Positions 41,501 to 50,140 of a DNA stretch of 64,000 nt are shown here, piece by piece; positions within the stretch are counted from its first letter, which is position 1, and each line of letters begins with the position of its first letter. The translations under genes and the position numbers were made by a program. The stretch spans positions 1 through 64,000 of the forward strand of contig JAYRXX010000021.1 of NCBI GenBank assembly GCA_041917295.1, read 5' to 3'. Below the pieces are notes generated by a model that saw nothing but the letters and a program-made list of their open reading frames with translations, was not told where the DNA came from and did no database searches. This DNA is from JADKHR01 sp041917295. GTDB lineage: Bacteria; Elusimicrobiota; Elusimicrobia; FEN-1173.

Positions 41501-43616
41501 CGACGTGATCTCGCGCTTTGCCAACGGCACATACAAAGGACTCCTGGCGGGGGTTCGGTTCACTCTTCCCGAATGGACAAAATATTCCGTCACCTTCGCG
41601 ACCGACACGATTCCGGAACGCCCCCTGGAATTGCGGGCCTTCCATATTCGTTCCGACCTGCCGGGAACCATACATTTTGATGATTTTTCAATTGAAGAAA
41701 TAGACCGGCCCACAGCCCCCCCCGGCCTTCCGGGACCATTAACGGTTATCCCCGCCCAAGGATCATTGTCGGTCTCTTGGGGCGCTTCTAATGGAACACC
41801 CGTGGATTTCTATCGACTGTTCATTTCAACGCGGAATGATTTCGCTGTCCATGTTCCCGGCTGGAACAGCCAGAATGTGGGCGACAGGACTTCGATCAAT
41901 GTTTCGGGCCTAAAAGAAAAGACAACCTATTACGTCCGTCTCAGGGCTTTCAATGCTGTGGGAGGCTACTCCGGCTACACCCCCACTGTTTCGGCCACCA
42001 CGCTTGGCGACGTGACTCCCCCCGCCGCGCCGCCAAGCCTGACAGCGACGTGGTTGGGAGGCGGCCGGGCTCGTTTGGCCTGGGACGCCTCGGTCGATAA
42101 CGTGGGCGTCACCCAATATGTTCTCGACCGTTGCGTGGGCGCCGGGTGCTCTAATTTTGTCCAAATCGCCACGTTGCCGGTGGTCGGCACCGTGACCGGA
42201 GTGGATACAACCATGTTCCCCGATCGCCTCACGCTTCTTTGGACAGGCCGCACCCAATTTAAGAATGTTTCCCAAAACCAGAAGATCTCTGTACAAGGCT
42301 CAACCTATGCCCTCAATGACGACAGCGGGGTCGGTAACCTTTATGTCATCAAATCCGCCGCGGTGACGGTGGGCGATAGCCTGGCTTTCCTCAGTCCCCT
42401 GGCAACCATTGAAAACGCGCTTGCATCCGCCACAGAATATCGCTACCGCCTGCGCGCCCAGGATGCCGAGGGCAACCTCGGAGACTATTCTTCCGTTGTC
42501 GTCCTGACCACGCCGGACGTCACTCCCCCCACCGTTTCTTTGGCCGGTCCGGCGGAAGGTTCCACTGTGCGGGGAACTGTCGCCCTTTCGGCCACGGCAA
42601 GTGACAACGTCGGCGTGAACGCCGTTGTTTTTGCAATTAACGGCGTTGCGCGCGCAACCGATACGGCCGCTCCCTATCAATACAATTGGGACACCTCGGT
42701 AGAACCACCCAACAAACCCTATACCATCACGGCCCGGGCGAGCGATGCCGCAGGGAACTCTGTCCTGTCGTCCTCCATCACCGTGACTGTCTTGGACGGA
42801 TCCCCCCCAAACGCGCCGCCAAGCCTTGCGGCGGCGCTCATGGGCAACGGCAAAGCTCGCTTGGCCTGGGACGCGTCGGTGGACAATGTGGGTGTTACCC
42901 AATATAGTCTCGAACGATGCGGCGGAACCGGTTGTTCCAATTTTGTCCAGATCGCCACCTTGCCGGTGGTCGGCACCGTAACCGGAGTGGATACTGTCAT
43001 GTTTCCCGACCGCATCACCCTCCTTTGGACAGGCCGCTCCCAGTTCAAGAATGTCACCCAAAACCAGAAGATCTCTGTTCAAGGCACAACTTATACCCTG
43101 ACCGGCGACAGCGGGGTTGGTAACCTTTACCTCATCAAAACCGCGACGGTCTCGGTGGGCGATAGCCTGGCTTTCCTCACGCCCCTGGCGACCGTTGATT
43201 ACACGCTTGCCTCCGCCACCGAATACCGATACCGACTGCGGGCCCAGGACGACGCGGGAAACCTCGGCGCGTATTCTCCCGTGGCCGTCGTAACCCCCGC
43301 TCCAACGACAACAGCGGCGATCCAAATGACCGATGATGTCCCGCGAACAGTGGACGGAGCCCGCGCCTATCCTGTCCCGTTCCGTCCCGGGCAGGGAGCG
43401 GTGGGAATCACGTTCGATCGACTACCGGATGAGACTCGGATAACGATTGGCAATTCAACCGGCGAACCGGTTCGAGACATGATTGCGGGTGGTACGGGTC
43501 GGGTTCTGTGGGACCTACTGGATAACGCCGGCGCCCCCGTCCCCAGCGGGGTCTATATGGTCAATTTTGAGGGGGGCGGCACACGAAAATCAACCCGGGT
43601 GATTGTTCAAAAATAA
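38598..43616 (+). CDS. Secreted multidomain glycoside-hydrolase-like / lectin / FN3 protein
   Basis: A protein of about 1,672 residues has a signal peptide, then at about 35-430 a GH71/GH99-like domain (GYQGWFRTPADG, DMWPDISEY, HLKWMQDYGVDGAFVQRF). A bulb-type lectin domain with YQTDGNLAVYD and FQGDGNLVLYD follows (about 450-580), then an Ig-like domain (584-675), two FN3 (677-878), a CBM4/9-like jelly roll beginning NPGFEDFSVD (878-1035) and an FN3 (1040-1135). Two long FN3 modules with inserts flank another Ig-like domain (1144-1570). The C-terminal FlgD/T9SS-like domain is AYPVPFRPGQG...VPSGVYMVNFEGG. GGGAGGG precedes tandem ATGs at 38598 and 38601. It probably binds and trims polysaccharide outside the cell; the enzyme specificity is a guess. 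Confidence 0.88.
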   Translation: MMKSIKTQIVCLSAVFVFSFSSVGVAGTTNLPSEMEGKLFVGYQGWFRTPADGANSKWKHWGNGTTLSATDLTVDMWPDISEYPDTVLATPPGLPLLGNGTSTKLFSSIYQETTDLHLKWMQDYGVDGAFVQRFVTDFRSPKSEVPLLNMVNNGGRFGVKIAIMYDISAAWRNSACYVDGGAPDTSLGSANPKFSIKKCVSEDWLVLESRLINSNGYLRVFGSKPLVGLWGYGFNPGVSSENGSQYLFNTADGLELINWFKSRGIAVMGGIPTYWRTQTRDSLSDAYAVSRGWPSWSTVYSSFDILSPWMVGRVANSTDVDNFASATLLGDIQAVQGMWKGYLPVIYPGFSFFNTARTRGSSVPLNQIPRNYGSFYWKQFDAYKKLGLTSMYVAMFDEVDEGTAIFKIAPTHSTTPQGASMVALNADGQSLPSDWYLQVSRHMSGVLKGGTISLPRNFTLRAGETKQGVGAKLVYQTDGNLAVYDPVGTTLWAASTQSPEVIRSCSSGCQMVFQGDGNLVLYDNGTPYWATATSDAQLGATNVVTQLVLSYQSPFLLLKNPWGSNLWTTTSGVAWQSNQDTTPPTVSFNSPSAGTSFTTPQTVTISVTAMDNTGLSKLELRRNGSLAKTFTAGPYTYSWPVSASLNGSHAWTATATDVAGLATTVSLTCSVNIDLTAPTVPAGLVGVGKNQSLTFTWTPSTDTGGSGVKGYEVSVSTLSTFAVGVPGWINKDVGNVTSVSLSGLAPNTAYYARVRALDNTGNVSPYGPYATAKTLPDTEPPTAPTVTGKIEGFSLVLSWTAGTDFGGSGLARYEVDVSTASDFSSYLNPWQKRDLGLAVSTSVANVSFGQTYYARVRSVDGAGNRTQSVPISVSATRINNPGFEDFSVDASVPDRWDQTASAGTPTALVRSPQAGDFNSGSAGLKITVLPSITQVAYQPWTNYQPNKTYRLTFWGKVVSSTDTMTGYADVISRFANGTYKGLLAGVRFTLPEWTKYSVTFATDTIPERPLELRAFHIRSDLPGTIHFDDFSIEEIDRPTAPPGLPGPLTVIPAQGSLSVSWGASNGTPVDFYRLFISTRNDFAVHVPGWNSQNVGDRTSINVSGLKEKTTYYVRLRAFNAVGGYSGYTPTVSATTLGDVTPPAAPPSLTATWLGGGRARLAWDASVDNVGVTQYVLDRCVGAGCSNFVQIATLPVVGTVTGVDTTMFPDRLTLLWTGRTQFKNVSQNQKISVQGSTYALNDDSGVGNLYVIKSAAVTVGDSLAFLSPLATIENALASATEYRYRLRAQDAEGNLGDYSSVVVLTTPDVTPPTVSLAGPAEGSTVRGTVALSATASDNVGVNAVVFAINGVARATDTAAPYQYNWDTSVEPPNKPYTITARASDAAGNSVLSSSITVTVLDGSPPNAPPSLAAALMGNGKARLAWDASVDNVGVTQYSLERCGGTGCSNFVQIATLPVVGTVTGVDTVMFPDRITLLWTGRSQFKNVTQNQKISVQGTTYTLTGDSGVGNLYLIKTATVSVGDSLAFLTPLATVDYTLASATEYRYRLRAQDDAGNLGAYSPVAVVTPAPTTTAAIQMTDDVPRTVDGARAYPVPFRPGQGAVGITFDRLPDETRITIGNSTGEPVRDMIAGGTGRVLWDLLDNAGAPVPSGVYMVNFEGGGTRKSTRVIVQK
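42031..43286 (+). repeat. Duplicated ~470-bp FN3-plus-insert module (42031-42500 and 42817-43286)
   Basis: The two copies are 786 bases apart and highly similar at DNA level. Each encodes an FN3-like domain interrupted by about 75 residues starting near VVGTVTGVDT and ending near SLAFL.PLAT. A different Ig-like domain separates the copies. Confidence 0.9.
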
Positions 43617-43632
43617 CTTGAATCCTCAGCAA

Positions 43633-43815
43633 TTAGGCTGACGAAAGCTCAGCCAAGAAAGCGTCTCCGTAGCGGGCCAGTTTGGCGGGCCCGATGCCGG
43701 GGACGGCCAACATTTCTTCCGGGGACCGGGGGCGGCGTTCCGCCAGAGCGCGCAGAACGGCGTTGCCTTCGGGGTCTTTCGGCCGCGGGGGCTGATTCGG
43801 CCTGTCACAACCGCC
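43633..43815 (-). pseudogene. RecQ-type HRDC domain, C-terminal fragment
   Basis: On the minus strand one frame reads PRPKDPEGNAVLRALAER, then SPEEMLAVPGIGPAKLARYG and DAFLAELSSA before a TAA at 43633. This is the end of an HRDC domain as found at the C-terminus of RecQ helicases. There is no upstream helicase; the frame is lost before about 43815. It is a gene remnant. The following stretch to 43910 holds no gene. Confidence 0.65.
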
Positions 43816-43910
43816 TTTTGTAGCGCGTCCTACAACTCATCTTGGTGCACTAACACATTGAACTCGTGTACCCTTCGGGTTCAAAATTTCGAGTTTTTTT
43901 GGAAGAAATC

Positions 43911-45227
43911 TTACAAGCGCGAGGAGAGGTAGAGCGGGAGGAATACAATTCCGTCAGATCGAAGAACGTTGCGCTGGGAAAGCACATAGCCCGTCGGACA
44001 ACGAAGCTCTTTTTGGAAAAGGTGAAGGCTTCTTAATCGGCCTTTTTCGTGGCTTTTCACTTCAACGGGAACAACGTGATTGCCGCGTTCAACAACGAAA
44101 TCCACTTCCGCTTCGGAGCCAGGGTGAGATCGGTGCCAGGTGTGGAGGCCGTAGGTGTCGTTGGTTGATCGCGCGCAGATAATTTCTTGCGCCACAAATT
44201 GTTCTGCCAATCGTCCGTCGGCGATGTCGGTTAAATCGGCGTCCGGCGACAGATGCGCCCAGTCGAATCCGAGCAGGTTGTGAAGAAGCCCGATGTCAAG
44301 GAAGGCCAGTTTAAAGGCTTTGTCCACGGCGTTGGCCCCCAAGGGAAGCCCCACCGCAGAGGTCGGCCGAATTTTGTGAATAAGCATAGCTCGTTCCAGC
44401 GCGAGCAGAGCGCGCCTTACCTGGGCCGACCGGGCTTGGCTGTCGATGGTCGTAAACTTGATGGGCGGGCCCCCCGCCAAAAATCCCATTTTCTCAAAAA
44501 CGGTTTCGAGAAGCGCCCAGTCCACTTTGGCGGCAAACCGTCGGAAATCGTCTCTGTAACCGCGAACAAGGGTTGTTTGCTCAATGGCCGAGGCGCGAAT
44601 GTCATTGTGGGCCAAAAACGTTGAAACGACTTTGGGCATGCCCCCCAACTTGTAGTAAAGCTTGAGGTCATTGAGCAGTTCGTGGTGGACAAGATCGGGG
44701 AAGGCGGGGGATGTTTCCACGTCAAATGAATTGACGGCGTCGGCCAGCGTGTTTTTTCCCAGGGCGCCAAGGAATTCCACAAACGAAAGAGGGTGGGCGT
44801 AAAGCGATTGAATTCTTCCCACGGGGAGGCCCTGTTCCTCCAAAATAAATTCGATCAGCGACCCCGCGGCGAGAACGACGATGTCGGGTCGGTGTTCGTA
44901 AAAGTACCTCAAGGCGGTGATCGCTTGGGGGGCCTTCTGAATTTCGTCCAGAAATAGAACCGTGCGGGGATCAGAAAAAGAAACATTGAAGAGCAGGGAA
45001 ATTTCGTTGACAATCCGTTGGATGCTAAGGTCTTTTTCGAAGAGCTTGGAAAATTGGGGGGACTCTTCAAAATTAATCGTGACGAGCTTTTTCGATTCCT
45101 TACGGCACCACTCCGCAACGGCCCACGATTTCCCAACCTGGCGCGCTCCGCGAATGAGAAGCGGTTTTCGGTCCGCTTGAGCGCTCCACTTCGAAAGATC
45201 AGTGATAAGCCGGCGTTGGATGTTCAT
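43911..45227 (-). CDS. DUF4143-type AAA ATPase, second subfamily
   Basis: The 438-residue protein has P-loop IRGARQVGKSW, Walker B VLFLDEIQKAP, sensor AAGSLIEFIL and a C-terminal DUF4143 domain with AEQFVAQEII...HRSHPGSEAEVDFVVERGNHVVPVEVKS. It shares the architecture of the proteins at 30775 and 51025 but is more distant from both. ATG 45227 is taken as start; a TTG three codons upstream is in frame and neither has a clear ribosome site. Members of this family are common, often patchily distributed, and of unknown role. Confidence 0.9.
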   Translation of the reverse strand: MNIQRRLITDLSKWSAQADRKPLLIRGARQVGKSWAVAEWCRKESKKLVTINFEESPQFSKLFEKDLSIQRIVNEISLLFNVSFSDPRTVLFLDEIQKAPQAITALRYFYEHRPDIVVLAAGSLIEFILEEQGLPVGRIQSLYAHPLSFVEFLGALGKNTLADAVNSFDVETSPAFPDLVHHELLNDLKLYYKLGGMPKVVSTFLAHNDIRASAIEQTTLVRGYRDDFRRFAAKVDWALLETVFEKMGFLAGGPPIKFTTIDSQARSAQVRRALLALERAMLIHKIRPTSAVGLPLGANAVDKAFKLAFLDIGLLHNLLGFDWAHLSPDADLTDIADGRLAEQFVAQEIICARSTNDTYGLHTWHRSHPGSEAEVDFVVERGNHVVPVEVKSHEKGRLRSLHLFQKELRCPTGYVLSQRNVLRSDGIVFLPLYLSSRL

Positions 45228-45386
45228 TGTATTCAAATTATTTATTTTTTAGACGGTTATTTCAACAGGCAGGATGCTTTTTTTGCCGGTTAAAAAAGCA
45301 CCACATCGCGGATCGGAGTATTTCCTATGGCATGGATATTCTTGTGATAAACCTTAATAAACAACGGTTGGTCCAAAAAAACAAAT

Positions 45387-48300
45387 TTATTTAGGGTTAT
45401 CTTCCCGTTTCAATAGCCGGATCCAGCGGACCGCAGAGAGGAGGCTGGCACGCAGGGTGGTTACGGCGCGGACCACTGACGAGCGGGATCGAAAGAGAAG
45501 GATCAACACCATCAATAATAACAGCCCTTTGATCGCCTTCACAATAAGACCGTGAACGTGGTAGGCCTCCAAGGTGATCGGTTCATGTTCCTGAACCAGC
45601 ACCTTTGAAAAACGGAAAATCTGTCCGGCGTTGGGAACCTTGATGCGAATGGGGGCTCCGTCGCCCGCGACTTGAGGGCGGTTCACGTTGCCAAAGAAAT
45701 TGATTTCCCGTTCGACCTGTTGGGCGTAAGCGTTTTCATCGACGCCTTGGGACTCGTCGAAATCGCTTCGCATGGAATAATGCGGTGATTGACGCGCCTT
45801 GTTCACCCGCGCGTCCTTGTCCGAGAGAGAGGAAGAACCCCGGGACAGGAAGATCTCGTCCGACGCCGCTTCCGACAACTGGCGAAGAATGCGCTGTTTT
45901 CCCAACACAATCGCGGAAAGGGGGCGAAGGCCCCCGGCGTCTTTTTCTTTATCCACCGAGCCGTCGAAATGAAGGAGGCTTTGATCCGTGGGAAGATAAA
46001 CAGACCAGAGCAATTGGCTGATTTTTAAATCCAGCGCGGGGACTTCCATCCGCTGCACGCCCACAAGGGCGGGGCGCCCCATGTTTTGGAAATACAGGAT
46101 CTCCACCTCGAACGGAGTCAAAGCGTCGCCCTCCATGCGGGACCGGTTTAACGGGATAAGGGTTGCGCCCTTCTCGTTTTTTGACGGCCGCACGGTGCGG
46201 CCTTCCACGAACACCGACCACACGTCCGCCCCCGCCGGCAATTTCAATTCGACAAACTGACGGGCGGTGTTCTTAACGGTCAAAGTCAGGTGGGTCACGC
46301 ATTTTCCGTCTTTTAAAAACAGAGTGACCGCGTTGGCGGAATCCACCACCGATGAAACCACGGCGATTTCTTCGTGCCGTTGAATGTCCAACCCCAACCG
46401 GATCGGCGGACGGATGTATTTGTAAGCGTCCAAAAAGGTTTGGGAAGCCATCCCCCTTAGCCCGTCGGGAATCTCGCGCGAATCCAACCGGCTGAGCCCG
46501 CTTTTTTCCGACACTTTCACTTCGCCGTTGGTGGCCTTTTCCACCAACAGATCCCCGCTTTCCCGGACAGCGCCCAACACGCGAAACCCCTCAAAGAGAA
46601 CCGCGCTTCCCTTTTCTTTAAAGGCCCGTTCCATTTTGAGCGTCACGTTAAACCGCCCTTTGCGCGCGTAGGCGAACGGAACAAAAAGGGTTCGTTCGCC
46701 CTCTCCGCGTTTTTTCCATTCCCCCACGGCTTCGCCCGTCACGTCGAGCAGGGTGTATCCGTCGGGCAAAACGATTGAAAGGTTGTTGATGGTGTTTTGA
46801 AGCACGTCCAATTCCACCCCGGCGGTCACTCGCACGGCATCGTCTTGCACCGAAACCACCTGATGGACCGTGGCATACACTTTCGCCGGTCCTTTGGCCC
46901 GTTCCGGTTCCACGGCGTTCCAGGAAATCGCCACCGCGTTCGTTTGAGGCAGACTCGCCCGAACGCGCGTTCCCTCTTTGCCGGGCGTGGTTTGGACCTG
47001 GGAAGCGCCCGCCACCCGGGCGTCCAGATTGGACGCGGCCAGTACCAAATCAATTTGGGTGATGGGGGTTTCAGGAATGTTGAAGTTCAGTCGGTAGGGG
47101 TCCTTGTCCAACGTGGCCGGCAGGGTAAATACAGCCGTCACCACATGCTCCCCCGGTTTAAGCGCCGTCACCGTGGTATAACCGTCGTTGTTTTCGATCA
47201 AAGCAGGTTTTCCGTCCATTAAAATATCTTCAAAGGCCATCTCCCCCGTGAAAAGGGGGATTTTGGCGGGAATAAACACCGGGTTTTCGCTTATGACTTG
47301 GATGTTGATTTTGGCGGTGAGCGTTGTTCCTTTACGGGTAACCTTCCCGGTGTAGAGGGCTTTGGTCAGAAAGATTTTTGATTCTTCCCCCGCGGGAAGT
47401 TTCATGCGGTCCAACAGATTTTTAAACTCCGCCCGACTTAAGGAGACCCGACCGTTTTGAAGTTGAAACGGAGGCATTTCTTGAACGCCTGTCTGTTTTA
47501 GCAGACGTTGAAACTCGTCCCAGGTTAAAAGAATGTTGTCCTGGTCCAATTTTAAAAGTTTTTCAAAGGCGGCCCAGGGCAAACTTAGTTCCCCTTCTCC
47601 TTGGGAAACGCTGTTTCCAGTGTTTTCAGGAGTTTCGTCCGCAAAGGCAGGGAAAGTGAGGCCCAAAGCCAATATGAATAAAAGAGACTTGAAAGGGTTC
47701 ATGGTTTTACTCCTTTTGAGTAAGCCGCGGAAAGTCCATCCCAACAGGGACACAACCCCGAGGACAAAGATCCACCCCGCCGCTCGGGCCCAGGTGGCCA
47801 CGTGGTAAAGGGGCAAAGTTAATAGGCCATTGGGTTCAGGAAGAGTTTTGGTGTAAGTGACGGTGTTTCCAACCGCGGGGACATGGACACGGACGGGAAG
47901 GATCCCGGCGGTCATCGACGCGGGAACAGCTTCGTTCGCCCCACCCACAGCGGCATTTGCCACCCACACAGACGGAGGAACTCGCCCGACATCCCTTTTG
48001 CGGTCGTGCATAACTCGTGAGGCGGTTTCATTCTCCTGCATTTGGTACATAACGCGCGCCTCAGAGTCTTGTTCCAAATCAATGGCTTTTGCGGCAACAC
48101 CCTCGGCCGGGGCCTTCGGCGCCATTTTACGACGGATAAACCCAGAGAGACCTTTTATATTTTTCGGAGCGGCTCGCTGGTTGGGTTCCACGAAAATCGG
48201 GGGTTCCTGTTTTTCAAAATCGTTTCCCAGATAGAAAAACCGTTGATCCGGGGGCGTGACGACGGACCAACGGAGACGGCTGACCAAAACGTCCGGCATG

Positions 48301-49928
48301 GGAAGCGCCAGTTCCTCGCGCCCGAAAACCGAGAGCCGTGGGCGTTGCCCGAAATAAACCAGTTCCACAGGAACCACGGCGTTGTCCTCTCGGGAGGAAC
48401 GAACCAGAGGGATCAAGGTTTTCCCCCCCTCCCCGCGAACGGGCTTCACGGGAGCCCCGCCAACAAACGCGCTCCACAGTTGGGTCCTGTCCGGGAAGAC
48501 GACTTCCAAAAACTGTTTACTGGACCCACGAAGAGAATAGGTGATTCGATGCACCTGTTTGCCGTCCGGACGAACCACCGTTGTGCCCTCGGCCCGATCA
48601 ATCACCGAAGGAACCACATTCACCGATTCGTGGCGGGATAGCGACAAACTCAGGGAGAACGGAAGACGGGTGTATTTGTAGCCAAAAAGAAGTCGGGCGC
48701 TTTGGCCGGCCAGGGTCCCGGGCAGTTCACGGAACGGATCTTTCGGCTCGAGGTTTTCGGTGATGGGAGCGGGAAGTTCCGCGTCGGTTTTCAGTTCCAC
48801 GCCGATGTGCCCCCGCTGGCGTACCGCCCCGCGCACGGAAAGCCCGGTGAATATGGAGGTGGTTTTTTCACCGGGCAAAATCCTCTCCAAGACGACAAGA
48901 ATTTCCATGGGCCCTTTGCGGGCCGTGCGAAGGGGGATAAATAAAGCGGGTTTTTTTCCAGGAATTTCTTGCCATTCTTTGACGTTGTCGCCGTGGACGT
49001 CCAACACCGAGAACCCGTCGGGCAGGTCAAGCGTGAGCGCGTTAATGGTGTTTTGCAACACGTCTAGACTTAACCGACTTTTTATCCGAAGGGAATCATC
49101 GTGGATGGAGATCAAATGATCCACATCGGCGTAAATTTGGGCAGGACCCTTGGCGATGTCCGGAGCGAGGGGGTTCCACGCGGTGGTCACGTAATTTGAC
49201 GGCGCCAGGAGGGCTCGCACCCGAGTTCCTTTTGAGTCCGTCGACTGCTCCCGGTGGAGAGACGGGGTGACCGCGATGTCGAGATTTTTTTCCGGGATCT
49301 CCATGATCCATTCGGTCAGGGGGGTGCGGGCAATCGGAATTGTGAGGGACTGGGTTGCGTTGGATTCCGGCACGGGAACCGAAAAGCGGAGTTCCACGGT
49401 GTGGGTCCCGGCCTCGGCCACCGTCACATGGAGCCGTCCGTTAAGAACCTGGGCAAGGGCGGGCCGGTCGTTTAATTTAATCTCTTGAAACGCCACCTGA
49501 CCTGGAAAGAGGTCAACGAGCAACGGCTTGGCCGGTCGACGGGGCACGTCCACCCGTAGATACGCCGTAAACACGGCGCTGGAACCCACCAGCTTGCCTC
49601 GATAAGAGCCCTTGGAAACCGTCGCTTCAGTGGAAGACGGGGCAGGAGGGACCAAACTCTGAACCAACCTCGTGAATTCGTCCCGTGACAATATGACATC
49701 GCCCCCCGCCCGCGTGATCTCGGGCATGTTCTTGGGGGCCGTCAGCCGGAGAAGAGTCTTGTATTCGTCCCAAGACAATCGAACATTTTTCGCGTCCAGT
49801 TTGAGCACGTCTTGGAGAACGTCCCAGGGCAGACGTAGTTTCGCGTTTGAAGACGTCTCCTCAACTTTGGCGAAGCCCGGACCCCCCGCCCACAGGGAGA
49901 AGAAGATGAGAGCAATTATTTTTTTCAT
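45387..49928 (-). CDS. Exported membrane protein made of two tandem homologous halves (apparent gene fusion), unknown function
   Basis: This 1,513-residue frame contains two homologous modules of about 740 and 770 residues. Each begins with its own signal peptide (MKKIIALIFFSLWAGGPGFA; MNPFKSLLFILALGLTFPAFA at residue 743) and repeats LPW...LKLD..N..L.WDE...LL near its start. Each also shares DVLQNTIN.L...LPDG...LDV, and each ends in a transmembrane helix. No known domain is recognised; the body looks like repeated beta-sandwiches. Between the halves there is no in-frame stop, yet a full ribosome site and ATG for the second half exist at 47700-47716. The ATG at 49928 follows AAAGGTGA. Stop-codon loss, a frameshift, or a sequencing error joined what were probably two genes. 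Confidence 0.85.
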   Translation of the reverse strand: MKKIIALIFFSLWAGGPGFAKVEETSSNAKLRLPWDVLQDVLKLDAKNVRLSWDEYKTLLRLTAPKNMPEITRAGGDVILSRDEFTRLVQSLVPPAPSSTEATVSKGSYRGKLVGSSAVFTAYLRVDVPRRPAKPLLVDLFPGQVAFQEIKLNDRPALAQVLNGRLHVTVAEAGTHTVELRFSVPVPESNATQSLTIPIARTPLTEWIMEIPEKNLDIAVTPSLHREQSTDSKGTRVRALLAPSNYVTTAWNPLAPDIAKGPAQIYADVDHLISIHDDSLRIKSRLSLDVLQNTINALTLDLPDGFSVLDVHGDNVKEWQEIPGKKPALFIPLRTARKGPMEILVVLERILPGEKTTSIFTGLSVRGAVRQRGHIGVELKTDAELPAPITENLEPKDPFRELPGTLAGQSARLLFGYKYTRLPFSLSLSLSRHESVNVVPSVIDRAEGTTVVRPDGKQVHRITYSLRGSSKQFLEVVFPDRTQLWSAFVGGAPVKPVRGEGGKTLIPLVRSSREDNAVVPVELVYFGQRPRLSVFGREELALPMPDVLVSRLRWSVVTPPDQRFFYLGNDFEKQEPPIFVEPNQRAAPKNIKGLSGFIRRKMAPKAPAEGVAAKAIDLEQDSEARVMYQMQENETASRVMHDRKRDVGRVPPSVWVANAAVGGANEAVPASMTAGILPVRVHVPAVGNTVTYTKTLPEPNGLLTLPLYHVATWARAAGWIFVLGVVSLLGWTFRGLLKRSKTMNPFKSLLFILALGLTFPAFADETPENTGNSVSQGEGELSLPWAAFEKLLKLDQDNILLTWDEFQRLLKQTGVQEMPPFQLQNGRVSLSRAEFKNLLDRMKLPAGEESKIFLTKALYTGKVTRKGTTLTAKINIQVISENPVFIPAKIPLFTGEMAFEDILMDGKPALIENNDGYTTVTALKPGEHVVTAVFTLPATLDKDPYRLNFNIPETPITQIDLVLAASNLDARVAGASQVQTTPGKEGTRVRASLPQTNAVAISWNAVEPERAKGPAKVYATVHQVVSVQDDAVRVTAGVELDVLQNTINNLSIVLPDGYTLLDVTGEAVGEWKKRGEGERTLFVPFAYARKGRFNVTLKMERAFKEKGSAVLFEGFRVLGAVRESGDLLVEKATNGEVKVSEKSGLSRLDSREIPDGLRGMASQTFLDAYKYIRPPIRLGLDIQRHEEIAVVSSVVDSANAVTLFLKDGKCVTHLTLTVKNTARQFVELKLPAGADVWSVFVEGRTVRPSKNEKGATLIPLNRSRMEGDALTPFEVEILYFQNMGRPALVGVQRMEVPALDLKISQLLWSVYLPTDQSLLHFDGSVDKEKDAGGLRPLSAIVLGKQRILRQLSEAASDEIFLSRGSSSLSDKDARVNKARQSPHYSMRSDFDESQGVDENAYAQQVEREINFFGNVNRPQVAGDGAPIRIKVPNAGQIFRFSKVLVQEHEPITLEAYHVHGLIVKAIKGLLLLMVLILLFRSRSSVVRAVTTLRASLLSAVRWIRLLKREDNPK
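47700..47716 (-). promoter_or_regulatory. Internal ribosome-binding site and ATG of the second half
   Basis: On the minus strand AAGGAG is followed by TAAAACC and ATG at 47702. In a shifted frame the GAGTAA within this site would be the natural stop of the first half, placing the two genes four bases apart. It suggests that the second half can be translated independently. Confidence 0.65.
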
Positions 49929-50072
49929 AGGGTCACCTTTGAGCCTAATTGAGAAACCCCCTGCCGTCAAGAACTTTTCGTCCCGGATTTTTCATTCGAA
50001 AAATCCCCTTCGCAGAGCTCATCGGCTCGGGCAGTAGGACACCGGCGTTTCAAGAAAGTTCCATGCCCCCCT

Positions 50073-50116
50073 AAAAAAAACGCCGCGGACGAGGAGACAA
50101 TTCCTCGTCCGCGGCG
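50073..50116 (-). terminator. Rho-independent terminator of the cyclophilin gene
   Basis: A perfect 15-pair GC-rich stem (CGCCGCGGACGAGGA and its complement) around a six-base loop is followed on the minus strand by eight T residues. It begins 25 bases after the peptidylprolyl isomerase stop codon. Confidence 0.92.
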
Positions 50117-50140
50117 CCCGGGAAAAAGACCCGATGGGAT

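Noticed and set aside
43626..43808. 60-codon open frame in the RecQ fragment
   Set aside because: The frame gives no recognisable protein; the HRDC-like peptide is in another frame of the same strand.
43862..43900. Hairpin followed by a T-run as a terminator for the large secreted-protein gene
   Set aside because: The stem has a large asymmetric internal loop and only four-base arms; too weak to call.
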